Positions 44,936 to 54,226 of a DNA stretch of 64,000 bases are shown in pieces; position 1 is the stretch's first letter; every line of letters starts with the position of its first letter. The stretch comes from [Mycobacterium] fortunisiensis (GTDB taxonomy: Bacteria; Actinomycetota; Actinomycetes; Mycobacteriales; Mycobacteriaceae), in contig NZ_VOMB01000016.1 of assembly GCF_019050325.1 (NCBI RefSeq), positions 434,001-498,000 of the forward strand, read 5' to 3'. Made by a program: the position numbers and the translations under genes. The notes beneath the pieces were generated by a model. The model was not told where the DNA came from and did no database searches. It saw only the letters and a list, made by a program, of their open reading frames with translations.

Positions 44936-46198
44936 CTACGTGTCGGCCGCCGCCGTGTTCAGCGCCGCGGTGAGTACCGGCACGGTCAACTCCCGCTGCC
45001 AGGGGCGCACTTTGGCCTCGATGAGGAATTCCTCCACGGCCGTCGCCACGTCGGTGACCGGTTGCCAGTCCCAGCACAGCCGGCGCACCACCTCGGGGGT
45101 GATGAGGTTCTCGGCTGGCACCGACACCCGTTGTGACAGTTCGGCCAGCCCGGCCCGGGCCGCTTCGAGCCGGGCCGCGGCCTCCGGTTTGCGCCGGGCC
45201 CAGCGGGCGGCCGGCGGCGGTCCGCTCTGGGCGTCGTTGGCCTCGGGCGGGTCGGTGTTGTCCCGGGCCCGCTCCAGCGCATCCAGCCAGATCTTCGCGC
45301 TGCGGCGCTGTTTGGCGCCGCCGAAGACCGGCAGCGCGATGAGTTCCTCGATGGTGGTGGGATACACCGTGGCGGCGTTGATGATCGCCGAGTCGGGCAG
45401 GATCCGTCCGGGTGCGATGTCGCGACCGCGGGCGATGGTGTCGCGGGTGGTCCACAGCTCGCGCACCGCGGCCAGCGCGCGCGGGTTGCGGATCTTGTGG
45501 ATGCCGGAGGTGCGCCGCCAGCGGTCACGTCGGGTGGGTTGCGCCTCGTAGGTGCGTAGATGTTCGAATTCCTGTGCGGCCCAATCGGTTTTTCCCTGCT
45601 CTTCGAGGACAGCGGCGACCGCGTCGCGCAGTTCCACCAGCACCTCGACATCCAGCGCCGCGTAGTTGAGCCATTCTGGCGGCAGGGGGCGTTTGGACCA
45701 GTCGGCCGCGCCGTGACCCTTCATCAACTGCAGGCCGAGCAACCGCTGCACCATGGCGGCCAGGTTGACCCGCTCGAAACCGGCCAGCCGGCCGGCCAGT
45801 TCGGTGTCGTAGAGCCTGCCCGGGCGCAGCCCGATCTCCGACAGGCAGGGCAGGTCTTGATCGGCGGCGTGCAGCACCCATTCGTCGGTGGCCAGGGCGT
45901 CGGCCACCGGGGCCATCGCGTCGATGGGGGAGCCGCCGTGATTGACCGGATCGATGAGTGCGGTGCCCGCGCCGGACCGCCGGATCTGCACCAGGTAGGC
46001 ACGGTTGGAGTAGCGGAAGCCTGACGCCCGTTCGGCGTCGATCGCGAACGGACCGCGGCCCTTCGTCAGAGATATTGCCGCCGAGGAGATCTCACCGGCG
46101 GTGACACATACCTCGGGCACCCCTTCGGCGGGTGCGAGCAGTGGGGTGGCTTCGGCCTCTGCGGGCTCGACAGCGCCGTCGTCAGGGTCTTCGGTCAT
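44936..46198 (-). CDS. RNase D-like 3'-5' exonuclease with HRDC domain (Rv2681-like)
   Basis: The 420-residue protein has a DEDDy exonuclease core with Asp54 and Glu56 (FAIDAERASG), Asp115 (HAADQDLPCL), and Tyr179 with Asp183 (YAALDVEVL). An HRDC domain (about 225-305) follows. It probably trims structured RNAs such as tRNA precursors. It starts next to the DUF3000 stop, so the two are an operon. It converges on dxs with a 9-base gap. Confidence 0.92.
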   Translation of the reverse strand: MTEDPDDGAVEPAEAEATPLLAPAEGVPEVCVTAGEISSAAISLTKGRGPFAIDAERASGFRYSNRAYLVQIRRSGAGTALIDPVNHGGSPIDAMAPVADALATDEWVLHAADQDLPCLSEIGLRPGRLYDTELAGRLAGFERVNLAAMVQRLLGLQLMKGHGAADWSKRPLPPEWLNYAALDVEVLVELRDAVAAVLEEQGKTDWAAQEFEHLRTYEAQPTRRDRWRRTSGIHKIRNPRALAAVRELWTTRDTIARGRDIAPGRILPDSAIINAATVYPTTIEELIALPVFGGAKQRRSAKIWLDALERARDNTDPPEANDAQSGPPPAARWARRKPEAAARLEAARAGLAELSQRVSVPAENLITPEVVRRLCWDWQPVTDVATAVEEFLIEAKVRPWQRELTVPVLTAALNTAAADT

Positions 46199-46199
46199 C

Positions 46200-46781
46200 T
46201 CACGCGCGGGTGCGGGAATTCAGATCGGTGACACCGGCCGGGGGCAACCCGGCGGCGTGCTCGAGGACTTCGCAGAACGCCTCGACATGGGGTCCCAATT
46301 CCAGGTCGGTGGCGGTCCAGGAGGCGCGCAACTCCAGCTGGTGCGCGCGCGGGGGTCCGGAGATGTCGCCGTAGCGCACCGAGGTGGTGGCGGTGACGGT
46401 GCCGCCCAGTGCGGTGACGTGCTCGGTATGCGGTGCCAGGGCGTCGACGAGCCAGCTCCAGGCCACCTCCGGCAGCAGCGGGTCCACGGCTTCGGTGGAA
46501 TCCAGGTCGGCCTGGATGTAGGCCACCAGGCGCATCGTCCCGTCCCAGGCCTCGGCCCCGTCGGGGTCGTGCAGCAGGATCAACCGACCGAACGCGTCGC
46601 CCTCGGAACGTTCCGGGACCACTGCGGTCTCCGGATGTCGCACCTCAGCGCCCAGCGCGTAGCTGTAGGGCGCCAGCCGCTGGGGCGGGCGTATCGGACC
46701 CAGCTCGATTTCCGGCCGCACGGTGGTGGCACTCATGGCCGCCACCGCCGTCCGGAACTGGGCCGGTTCGGCAGAGGTCAC
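46200..46781 (-). CDS. DUF3000 protein (Rv2680-like)
   Basis: The 193-residue protein has the DUF3000 core: LAPYSYALGAEV, GRLILLHDPDGAEAWDGTMRLVAYIQADLD and LLPEVAWSWLVDAL. The ending EAFCEVLEHAAGLPPAGVTDLNSR is typical. GTG 46781 follows a TAGCGT hexamer by 8 bases, supporting a leaderless start. Function is unknown; it is conserved with RNase D and opposite hemE. echA15, present here in H37Rv, is absent. Confidence 0.85.
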   Translation of the reverse strand: MTSAEPAQFRTAVAAMSATTVRPEIELGPIRPPQRLAPYSYALGAEVRHPETAVVPERSEGDAFGRLILLHDPDGAEAWDGTMRLVAYIQADLDSTEAVDPLLPEVAWSWLVDALAPHTEHVTALGGTVTATTSVRYGDISGPPRAHQLELRASWTATDLELGPHVEAFCEVLEHAAGLPPAGVTDLNSRTRA

Positions 46782-46892
46782 ATCATTTGACGCTAGTGGA
46801 TCGGGCCGACACAGTACGCAGGCGCGCCGGAGCCGCGGTGTCACGAACCGGCAACGGTTCCCCGACGGCGGGTCGTGGCACCATAGGAGCCG

Positions 46893-47954
46893 ATGAATAC
46901 CCGCCGGGAGCTGCCCGATTCCCCCTATCTCGCCGCCGTGAGCGGCCGCGTTCCGCATCGTGTGCCGGTGTGGTTCATGCGGCAGGCCGGCCGGTCGTTG
47001 CCCGAATACCGCGCGCTGCGCGCCCAGCACCGCATGCTCGAGGCCTGCTTCGACCCGGAACTGGTGTGTGAGATCACCCTGCAGCCGGTGCGCCGGCATG
47101 GGGTGGACGCGGCGATCCTGTTCTCCGACATCGTGGTGCCGCTGAAGGCTGCCGGGATCGACCTGGACATCGTGCCGGACGTGGGTCCGGTGATCGAACA
47201 CCCGATCCGCGGAACGGCCGACGTCGAGGCGATGAAACCGCTTGAACCGGGACAGGTCTCGGCGATCTCGCAGGCCGTCTCGATGTTGGTGGGTGAGCTG
47301 GGGGAGGTGCCGCTGATCGGTTTCGCCGGCGCCCCGTTCACGCTGGCCTCTTACCTGGTGGAAGGTGGCCCCAGCCGTCACCACGAACGCACCAAGGCGA
47401 TGATGCTCGGCGAATCGGCCACCTGGCATGCCCTGATGACCGCGCTGACCGATCTGACCATCACGTTCCTGCAGGCCCAGGTCGATGCCGGCGTCGACGC
47501 CCTGCAGGTGTTCGACTCCTGGGCCGGCACCCTGTCGCTGGCCGACTACCGGACCTACGTGCTGCCGCACACCACCAGGGTGTTCGCCGCCATGGCCGCC
47601 GCGGGCGTGCCGATGACGCATTTCGGCGTCGGCACCGCCGAGCTGCTCGGGGCCATGTCCGAGGCGCTGGGTTCCGCGCCGGCCACCATGGTGGGGGTGG
47701 ACTGGCGTACCTCGCTCGTGGACGCCGCGGCCCGGGTCAAACCGGGCACCGCCCTGCAGGGCAACCTGGACCCGGTGGTGTTGCTGGCCGGCTGGCCGGT
47801 GGCCGAGCAGGCAGTGCGTCGCGTGGTCTCAGACGGTCGCGCGGCAGTGGCCGCCGGGGCGGCCGGGCATGTCTTCAACCTGGGCCACGGTGTGCTGCCG
47901 GCGACCGACCCCGGCATCATCACCGAGGCGGTGACGTTGGTGCACTCGTTGTGA
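46893..47954 (+). CDS. hemE: uroporphyrinogen decarboxylase HemE
   Basis: HemE decarboxylates uroporphyrinogen III to coproporphyrinogen III. The signature [19 protein letters not shown] is near the N-terminus, [20 protein letters not shown] holds the active-site Asp, and [18 protein letters not shown] follows. The 353-residue length is normal. AGGAG precedes the ATG. The stop overlaps the hemG start by 4 bases. Confidence 0.96.
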   Translation: MNTRRELPDSPYLAAVSGRVPHRVPVWFMRQAGRSLPEYRALRAQHRMLEACFDPELVCEITLQPVRRHGVDAAILFSDIVVPLKAAGIDLDIVPDVGPVIEHPIRGTADVEAMKPLEPGQVSAISQAVSMLVGELGEVPLIGFAGAPFTLASYLVEGGPSRHHERTKAMMLGESATWHALMTALTDLTITFLQAQVDAGVDALQVFDSWAGTLSLADYRTYVLPHTTRVFAAMAAAGVPMTHFGVGTAELLGAMSEALGSAPATMVGVDWRTSLVDAAARVKPGTALQGNLDPVVLLAGWPVAEQAVRRVVSDGRAAVAAGAAGHVFNLGHGVLPATDPGIITEAVTLVHSL

Positions 47955-49306
47955 GCGTGTCCTATTGCGTTGTCGGCGGGGGCATTTCGGGTCTGGTCGC
48001 GGCGTATCGGTTGCGGCTGGCGGCCGGCCCGCGAGCCTTGATCACGCTGCTCGACCCGGCCGACCGGCTCGGTGGGGTGCTGCGTACCGAACGGGTCGGG
48101 GGACAGCCGTTCGATGTGGGCGCCGAGGCGTTCGTGGTGCGCCGGCCCGAGATGCTCGATCTGCTCGCCGAGCTGGGCATGACCGGTCGGCAGCTGCGTC
48201 CCACCGGTGCGCGTCCCCTGATCTACAGCGGGGCGCGGCTGCATCAGCTGCCGCAGGGCACCCTGCAGGGCATCCCGGCCCAGGCGTCCTCGATGCTGGG
48301 GCTGGTCGACGACGAGACCGTGGCGCGCATCCTCGACGAGCGGGCGCGGCCCCTGCGGTGGAGCCCGGGCGCCGATCCGCCGGTGGCCGAGCTGGTCGGG
48401 GACCGATTCGGCCCGCAGGTGGTGACCCGGTCCGTCGATCCGTTGCTCAGCGGGGTCTATGCCGGATCGTCGGCCACGATCGGGTTGCGGTCGGCGGTCC
48501 CGTCGCTGGCCGCAGCGCTGGACCGGGGGGCACCCAGCCTCACCGACGCGGTCCGTGACGCCTTGCCCCCGCCGTCGGACGCCCCGGTGTTCGGGGCGGT
48601 CGAGGGCGGCTACACCGTGCTGCTGGAGGAGTTGCGTCGCCGGGCGGATGTGCAGTGGGCCCAGGTGGCCGCGATGCGGGTGGACCGTGGCGAGCACGGC
48701 TGGTCGGTGCTCGACGACGAAGGCGTGCGCTGGCACGCCGACGCGGTGCTGTTGGCGGTGCCCGCCCCACATCTGGGGTCGCTGGTCGAGCACGTCGCAC
48801 CGCGCACGGCCGCCGCGGCCCGGCGCATCCAGGTGGCCTCGGCGGCGGTGGTGGCCCTGGCCCTGCCCGGGGGGACGCCGCTGCCGCAGCAGTCAGGGGT
48901 GCTGGTGGCCGCGGGGGAACGTCTCAACGCCAAGGCGATCACGATGTCGTCGCGCAAATGGGGCCGCCGCGGCAACGCGGAGATGGTGCGATTGTCCTTC
49001 GGCCGCTACGGCGACCGCATGGCTGCCAACACCGGCGATGACGACCTGATCGCCTGGTCGGCTCGTGACCTGAACACGCTGTTCGGCGTGACGGTGGAAC
49101 CCGTCGACAGCCATGTGCACCGTTGGATCGACGCCATGCCCCAGTACGGTCCCGGCCACGGCGATCTGATCGCCGAACTGCGTGCCGGGTTGCCGCCGAC
49201 ACTGGCGGTGGCCGGCGGATACCTCGACGGGATCGGGGTGCCGGCGTGTGTGGGGACCGCCACCCGGGCGGCCGCGGAACTGGTCAACAGCCGCGTGGCA
49301 CGATAG
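47951..49306 (+). CDS. hemG: coproporphyrinogen III oxidase/protoporphyrinogen oxidase family HemG (HemY/CgoX)
   Basis: The 451-residue flavoprotein has the FAD motif [15 protein letters not shown] and [17 protein letters not shown], then [16 protein letters not shown], and the C-terminal [18 protein letters not shown] block. In actinobacteria this enzyme oxidises coproporphyrinogen III to coproporphyrin III in the coproporphyrin-dependent branch, in line with the adjacent hemQ. GTG 47951 overlaps hemE. Confidence 0.94.
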   Translation: MSVSYCVVGGGISGLVAAYRLRLAAGPRALITLLDPADRLGGVLRTERVGGQPFDVGAEAFVVRRPEMLDLLAELGMTGRQLRPTGARPLIYSGARLHQLPQGTLQGIPAQASSMLGLVDDETVARILDERARPLRWSPGADPPVAELVGDRFGPQVVTRSVDPLLSGVYAGSSATIGLRSAVPSLAAALDRGAPSLTDAVRDALPPPSDAPVFGAVEGGYTVLLEELRRRADVQWAQVAAMRVDRGEHGWSVLDDEGVRWHADAVLLAVPAPHLGSLVEHVAPRTAAAARRIQVASAAVVALALPGGTPLPQQSGVLVAAGERLNAKAITMSSRKWGRRGNAEMVRLSFGRYGDRMAANTGDDDLIAWSARDLNTLFGVTVEPVDSHVHRWIDAMPQYGPGHGDLIAELRAGLPPTLAVAGGYLDGIGVPACVGTATRAAAELVNSRVAR

Positions 49307-49310
49307 GCGT

Positions 49311-50006
49311 ATGGCCAAGCTCGACTACGACGAACTGAACTCCACGATCCGCTACCTGATGTTCTCGGTGTTCGCGGTCAGCCCCGGTGAACTCGGGGAG
49401 GATCGCGCGGAGGTGACCGAAGAGGCGGCGGCGTTCTTCAAGACTGCCGAAGAGCGTGGAGTGGTCGTGCGTGGGCTGTACGACGTGGCCGGGTTGCGGG
49501 CCGACGCCGACTTCATGTTCTGGACCCACGCCGAGACCATCGAAGCCCTGCAGGCGACGTACTCGGATTTCCGTCGGACCACCGCGCTGGGCCGGATCAG
49601 CGACCCGGTGTGGAGCAGTGTCGCGCTGCACCGGCCGGCCGAGTTCAACAAGAGCCACGTCCCGGCGTTCATCGCCGGTGAGGACCCGGGCAACTACATC
49701 TGTGTGTACCCCTTCGTCCGGTCCTACGAGTGGTACCTGCTGCCCGACGAAGAGCGGCGCCGGATGCTGGCCGAACACGGCATGGCCGCCCGCGACTACA
49801 AGGATGTGCGGGCCAACACCGTCCCGGCCTTCGCGCTCGGCGACTACGAGTGGATCCTGGCTTTCGAGGCGCCCGAACTGCACCGCATCGTCGATCTGAT
49901 GCGCGATCTGCGGGCCACCGACGCCCGGCGGCACACCCGCGAGGAGACCCCGTTCTTCACCGGCCCGCGGGTCAGCGTCGAGGACCTGGTCGCCAAGCTG
50001 CCGTAG
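49311..50006 (+). CDS. hemQ: coproheme decarboxylase HemQ (chlorite-dismutase-like)
   Basis: HemQ decarboxylates coproheme to haem b, the last step of the coproporphyrin-dependent pathway. The 231 residues match M. tuberculosis Rv2676c in length. [14 protein letters not shown] starts the first half, and [19 protein letters not shown] and [36 protein letters not shown] blocks place the haem-ligand His and the tyrosine region. The ATG at 49311 is 4 bases after the hemG stop. Confidence 0.95.
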   Translation: MAKLDYDELNSTIRYLMFSVFAVSPGELGEDRAEVTEEAAAFFKTAEERGVVVRGLYDVAGLRADADFMFWTHAETIEALQATYSDFRRTTALGRISDPVWSSVALHRPAEFNKSHVPAFIAGEDPGNYICVYPFVRSYEWYLLPDEERRRMLAEHGMAARDYKDVRANTVPAFALGDYEWILAFEAPELHRIVDLMRDLRATDARRHTREETPFFTGPRVSVEDLVAKLP

Positions 50007-50091
50007 TTCTGCTGGTGGTGCGCGGCTCTCGCCACCCAGTCGCTCCGTCGCCCAGTCGCCTGGCCTCACCCGGCCCGCGCCTGGCCCCACT

Positions 50092-50209
50092 GTCACGCCA
50101 GAGTGACTGCCGACCTCGACAGTCACGCTAGCGTGACGAACGCCTCCACGGTTCGCCCAGCTTGTCACGCTGGAGTGGCCCTCGGCCTCCAGCGCCACGC
50201 CAGCGTGAC
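50092..50209. repeat. array of four 16-bp palindromes in two 46-bp units after hemQ
   Basis: The 286-base gap between hemQ and the methyltransferase gene holds GTCACGCCAGAGTGAC (50092), GTCACGCTAGCGTGAC (50122, perfect), GTCACGCTGGAGTGGC (50164) and GCCACGCCAGCGTGAC (50194). Each pair is separated by 14 bases, and the two 46-base pairs agree at 34 positions including part of the spacer. Starts are 30, 42 and 30 bases apart. With almost no loop these are DNA dyads more than RNA hairpins. The rest of the gap shows nothing else clear. Confidence 0.85.
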
Positions 50210-50292
50210 ATTGGCGGCGCCGCCGTATGGCCGGCACATCTGTTGGCAGGCCTTGACCTGGGCTTTCACTCAGCGGGTCTACCCTCGCGGGC

Positions 50293-51036
50293 ATGACTGC
50301 TCCGCAAGAATCCGATCGCTTCGAAGAGATGTACCGCGACGAGCGGACCACACACGGCCTGCCCGCCGCGACGCCGTGGGACATCGGCGGGCCGCAGCCG
50401 GTGGTGCAGCAGCTCGTCGCCCTCGGCGCCGTCACCGGTGAGGTGCTCGATCCCGGCACCGGACCGGGTCACCATGCCATTCACTATGCGTCGAAAGGCT
50501 TGTCGGCCACCGGTATCGACGCGTCACCAGCCGCCATCGAACGGGCGCGGCGCAATGCCGACGAGGCCGGGGTCTCGGTGGATTTCCAGGTGGCCGACGC
50601 AACCAGACTGGACGGGCTCGATGGCAGGTTCGACACCGTGGTCGACACCGCGTTCTACCACGTGTTCACCGACGAACCCGAGCTGAAGAAGTCCTACGCG
50701 CGGGCACTGCACCGGGCCACCAAACCCGGTGCGCGGCTGTACATGTACGAGTTCGGTGAACACAACGTCAACGGCTTCAAGATGCCGCGTTCGATGACCG
50801 TCGACGACTTCCGCGGCGTGTTGCCCGATGCCGGGTGGCAGATCACCTACCTGGGGACCACCACCTACCAGGGCAATGTCAGTGTCGAGACATTCGAGAT
50901 GATGGCCGCCCGCAATCCCGACATGGCCGACGCGATGACCCCGCTGTTGGAACGGTTGCGGGTCATCGAACCGTGGTTGATCGACGGCCGGGTGCACATG
51001 CCGTTCTGGGAGGTGCACGCCACCCGCCTCGATTGA
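50293..51036 (+). CDS. class I SAM-dependent methyltransferase (Rv2675c-like)
   Basis: The 247-residue protein has SAM motif I (GEVLDPGTGPGHHAIHYAS), motif II (GIDASPAAIERARRN) and a DTVVDTAFYHVF stretch. The substrate is unknown; the fold resembles thiopurine/halide methyltransferase-like small-molecule enzymes. The ATG at 50293 lies after the four-palindrome array. Its stop abuts the msrB stop base to base in convergent orientation. Confidence 0.87.
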   Translation: MTAPQESDRFEEMYRDERTTHGLPAATPWDIGGPQPVVQQLVALGAVTGEVLDPGTGPGHHAIHYASKGLSATGIDASPAAIERARRNADEAGVSVDFQVADATRLDGLDGRFDTVVDTAFYHVFTDEPELKKSYARALHRATKPGARLYMYEFGEHNVNGFKMPRSMTVDDFRGVLPDAGWQITYLGTTTYQGNVSVETFEMMAARNPDMADAMTPLLERLRVIEPWLIDGRVHMPFWEVHATRLD

Positions 51037-51453
51037 TCACACCGTCTTGGGCACCAGCTTCAGTGAGATGGAATTGATGCAGTACCGCTGGTCCGTCGGG
51101 GTGGGGTAGCCCTCACCCTCGAATACGTGCCCGAGGTGGCTGTGGCAGTTGGCGCACAGCACCTCGACGCGGCGCATGCCCAGCGAGGTGTCCGACCGCA
51201 GGATCACCGCCGCCGAGTCGGCCGGGTCGAAGAACGACGGCCAGCCGCAGTGGGATTCGAACTTCTCGTTGCTGCGGAACAATTCGGCACCGCAGGCCCG
51301 GCACTCGTAGACACCTTCGGTTTTCGTGTCGGTGTACTCACCGGTGAACGGCCGCTCGGTACCGGCCCGGCGCAGCACCGCGAACTCCTCGGGGGTGAGC
51401 TTCTCGCGCCACTGGTCATCGGTCAGTTCCACGTTGGGCCCTGGGGTCGTCAT
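51037..51453 (-). CDS. msrB: peptide-methionine (R)-S-oxide reductase MsrB
   Basis: MsrB repairs methionine-R-sulfoxide in proteins. Zinc cysteines are Cys51/54 (CRAC) and Cys100/103 (CANC). The catalytic Cys125 is in RYCINS, and the CGWPSFF and HLGHVFEG blocks are family signatures. The 138-residue length is standard. TAATTT followed by GGAG lies directly before the ATG. Confidence 0.95.
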   Translation of the reverse strand: MTTPGPNVELTDDQWREKLTPEEFAVLRRAGTERPFTGEYTDTKTEGVYECRACGAELFRSNEKFESHCGWPSFFDPADSAAVILRSDTSLGMRRVEVLCANCHSHLGHVFEGEGYPTPTDQRYCINSISLKLVPKTV

Positions 51454-51507
51454 GTCTCCAAATTACGTGCTGTGCGCGGTGAGGACCAGTGGCCGGTGCG
51501 CCCGGCG

Positions 51508-52248
51508 CTATGACCACACCAGCTCGCGGCTCGCCGCACTCGGGGACAGGCCGAACATCTCGTGACAGACGCGGTTGGCGTGTGCACTGTCGGTGAACCC
51601 GGCCGCGTGCGCGGCATCGGTGAGCGACGCCCCGTCACGCACGGCTTCCACCGCGCAGCGTAGCCGCGCCCACCGTACGTACGTCGGAAACGACTGCCCG
51701 AGCTGAAGTTTGAACAACCGTCCCAGTCGCCCGGGGGACAGCCCCACCTGCTTGGCCACGTCGGTGAGGCGCACGGCCTCGGGCAGCAGTCGGGGAACCA
51801 GCTCCACGGCGGCGAGCAGGCTGGGGTGCCAGATGTCGGGAGTTGGCCTGGTGTAGCCGGACGGTGGGGTGCCGATCAGTTCGTCGAGCAGTTGCTCCGG
51901 CGGCAACGGAGTTGTCCAACAGGGAAGTTCGTCGCCCGCGGCCACCCATTGCGCAACATCGTCACCGTCGGGTCCGGTACGGCTGAATGCGCTCGGGTCG
52001 AGGAAGATGATCACCCCGGACGCTGGGCTGAGGATGCGGATCGAGTGTTCACGTCCGGAAGGAATCACCGCGGCCGACGTCACCGCCGCCCGACCGTGCG
52101 CATCGGTCAGCTCGAAGGGATCGGCCCAGGACCGGACCACCTGGGTGGCGACGTGGTGATGTCGCTGTGCGTCCGACAGCCTGCCGGTGTAGCAGAGCGC
52201 GCCGGTGACGACGGCCAGGGCGCCCGACCAGGCAGGGTTCGCACTCAT
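51508..52248 (-). CDS. AraC-family transcriptional regulator
   Basis: The 246-residue protein has a cupin-like sensing domain (residues 10-110) and a C-terminal AraC DNA-binding domain with two helix-turn-helix units (VRLTDVAKQVGLSPGRLGRLFKLQLGQSF and ASLTDAAHAAGFTDSAHANRVCHEMFGLSPS). It is divergent from a methyltransferase gene with a 91-base gap, so it may control that gene. The signal is unknown. It is not at this place in H37Rv. Confidence 0.87.
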   Translation of the reverse strand: MSANPAWSGALAVVTGALCYTGRLSDAQRHHHVATQVVRSWADPFELTDAHGRAAVTSAAVIPSGREHSIRILSPASGVIIFLDPSAFSRTGPDGDDVAQWVAAGDELPCWTTPLPPEQLLDELIGTPPSGYTRPTPDIWHPSLLAAVELVPRLLPEAVRLTDVAKQVGLSPGRLGRLFKLQLGQSFPTYVRWARLRCAVEAVRDGASLTDAAHAAGFTDSAHANRVCHEMFGLSPSAASRELVWS

Positions 52249-52339
52249 CTGGCCAATGTCTCACACAGCCGATCTGTACAAGCGGGGCCGGGGTGTGGCC
52301 GGTGACAATGGGTTACACCGATGACGACAAGGAGCTCAC

Positions 52340-52909
52340 ATGCCGGCAATGTCACAGATCGAGCGCGCATTCTGCAAGACGGCGTTGTGGCGGGGCACCG
52401 GGCAGGCTGTGCTCGGCAGCCTCCCGGTGGATCGATTGGGTCATGAGGTGCTCGAAATCGGTTCGGGCAGTGGCGATATCGCTGCCCGGCTGCGGCAGGC
52501 GCACCCGGATCTGGCGATCACCGCCACTGACTTCGACCCGGCCATGGTGCGCACCGCGGCCCGTCGGTTGCAGGCGTTCGGGGACGTGACCGTGCGTGGG
52601 GCCGACGCCACCGACCTGCCGTTCGCCGACGACTCCTTCGACTCGGTGCTGAGCTGCCTGATGCTGCACCACATCGTGGAGTGGGAGAAGGCCATCGCCG
52701 AGATCGCCCGGGTGCTGCGCCCGGGCGGCGTGTTCACCGGTTACGACCTGACCCGCACGCCGATGGCCACCGTGCTGCACCAGCTCGACCGCTCCCCGTT
52801 CCGTCTGGTCAATCCCGGGGAGCTCGACGACGTGTGCGCGCGGCACGGGCTGCAGATGCAGACCAGGACCCGGCTGGCGGGGCAGGTCATGCAGTTCAGT
52901 TCGGTCTGA
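52340..52909 (+). CDS. class I SAM-dependent methyltransferase
   Basis: The 189-residue protein has SAM motif I (VLEIGSGSGDIAARL), ITATDFDPAMVRTAARRL, the FDSVLSCLMLHHIVEW post-I block and IARVLRPGGVFTGYDL. It is smaller than the neighbouring methyltransferase and of another subgroup. It is divergent from the AraC-type gene that may regulate it. ATG 52340 has AAGGAG upstream. The substrate is unknown. Confidence 0.86.
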   Translation: MPAMSQIERAFCKTALWRGTGQAVLGSLPVDRLGHEVLEIGSGSGDIAARLRQAHPDLAITATDFDPAMVRTAARRLQAFGDVTVRGADATDLPFADDSFDSVLSCLMLHHIVEWEKAIAEIARVLRPGGVFTGYDLTRTPMATVLHQLDRSPFRLVNPGELDDVCARHGLQMQTRTRLAGQVMQFSSV

Positions 52910-52912
52910 GGC

Positions 52913-54205
52913 TCAGACCGGTTCGGCTTCCCGCCTGCGGTTCATCCACGGCGGGTCGATGCCCTCGTCGAGCCTGTCGTCCTGCTTGGCGTCCAGATAG
53001 CGGAAGTAGAGCACGCAGAACACCACCACCAGCATGAGTGACCAGCCGTAGGTGATCTTCATGTATTCCAGGAAGCGCCCGGTGGTCGGCCAGCGCCACA
53101 TCAACCAGCGATCCATCGTCATGAACCCGTAGACAGCCAGCCAGGCCGGCCAGTTGCGCAGCACCGAGTTGGGCAGCACCACCGTCATCAGGAACGGGAA
53201 GAGCATCATCGAGTAGTAGCCCTGGGCCAGCGACAGCACCAGCCACGAGGCGATCAACAGCACGCCCGAAGAGGTCAGCATCCAGAACAGTTGGTCGCGC
53301 TCGCGGTAGTAGCGGTACAGCAGCCACAGGCTGATCACGGCGAGCACCACGAAGATCACCCGCAGGGTGATGATCAGCCACATCGGCAGCCCGTAGTAGA
53401 CGCCGTTGCCGATGATGGCGGAGTTGAAGTAGTCGCGGGTCTGCATGATGTAGGGCAGCGTGTTGTGTACGAAGCCCATCGGGTCTGCCGACAGTGGCCA
53501 GGCCACGGCGTTGAACACGATCGGCACCGCGAACGCCGTCACCAGGGCCCGCCACTGCCGGTTGAGCAGCGGCAGCAACAGCAGGACACCGAGCAGTGGC
53601 TTGACCACCAGGGTCAGCCCGATCGCCGCACCCGCCCACCATTCATGGTTTTTCTTACCGTCCAGCAGCCAGCGGAAGAACAGCACCTCACCCAGCAGGA
53701 TGCAGCCGTTGATGTTGGTGAAAACCAGTGTATTGGTGACTGATTCGGTGCAGTACATGGCCAGCAGCAGGGCCGGCAGCGCCACCGAGGTCAGGGAGAA
53801 CTTGTACAGCCGCACCAGCAGGCAGGCGGCGATGATGACGGCCACCGAATTGAACGCGACGAACCAGAAGCGCGACGCGAACTCCGGCAGGAACCCGAAC
53901 GGGGCCAGCAGCAGGGTGCCGCCCGGCGGGTACAGGTAGTGCGGGTCGACGAAGTTGAAATGTTCGTTGTAGATGGCCCAGTGCCGCCGGAAGTTCGACA
54001 CCGCGCGGTACACCGGACCGAAGTCGTCGGTGATGTAGCCGTTGGTGGACAGCACGTAGCTGCGATGGATGATCGACAGGATCGCAACCGGCCACAGCAC
54101 CGAGCGCAGCACCGTGGCGGTGCTCGGCTCCGAGGTGCGGGGGCGGAATGCGTTCACGAGACCGGAAATGATCGAATCTGGTGCGGCCACCAGCGAACCG
54201 TACAC
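52913..54205 (-). CDS. aftC: arabinofuranosyltransferase AftC
   Basis: AftC adds alpha-1,3 branches to arabinan in arabinogalactan and lipoarabinomannan, using decaprenyl-phosphoarabinose at the membrane. The 430-residue GT-C protein has about ten membrane helices. NGYITDDFGPVYRAVSNFRRHW contains the acidic catalytic loop. NHLYPPGG-like (PHYLYPPGGTLLLAP), NTLVFTNINGCILL and AQGYYSMMLFPFLMTVVLPNSVLRNWPAW blocks closely match M. tuberculosis AftC. The next gene upstream on the strand begins 22 bases away. Confidence 0.94.
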   Translation of the reverse strand: MYGSLVAAPDSIISGLVNAFRPRTSEPSTATVLRSVLWPVAILSIIHRSYVLSTNGYITDDFGPVYRAVSNFRRHWAIYNEHFNFVDPHYLYPPGGTLLLAPFGFLPEFASRFWFVAFNSVAVIIAACLLVRLYKFSLTSVALPALLLAMYCTESVTNTLVFTNINGCILLGEVLFFRWLLDGKKNHEWWAGAAIGLTLVVKPLLGVLLLLPLLNRQWRALVTAFAVPIVFNAVAWPLSADPMGFVHNTLPYIMQTRDYFNSAIIGNGVYYGLPMWLIITLRVIFVVLAVISLWLLYRYYRERDQLFWMLTSSGVLLIASWLVLSLAQGYYSMMLFPFLMTVVLPNSVLRNWPAWLAVYGFMTMDRWLMWRWPTTGRFLEYMKITYGWSLMLVVVFCVLYFRYLDAKQDDRLDEGIDPPWMNRRREAEPV

Positions 54206-54226
54206 CGACGCTGTGGGCGCCCAGCG

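Noticed and set aside
50092..50209. Factor-independent terminator of hemQ
   Set aside because: The stems have no real loop and no U-tract, and four copies in fixed pairs look like a DNA site array.
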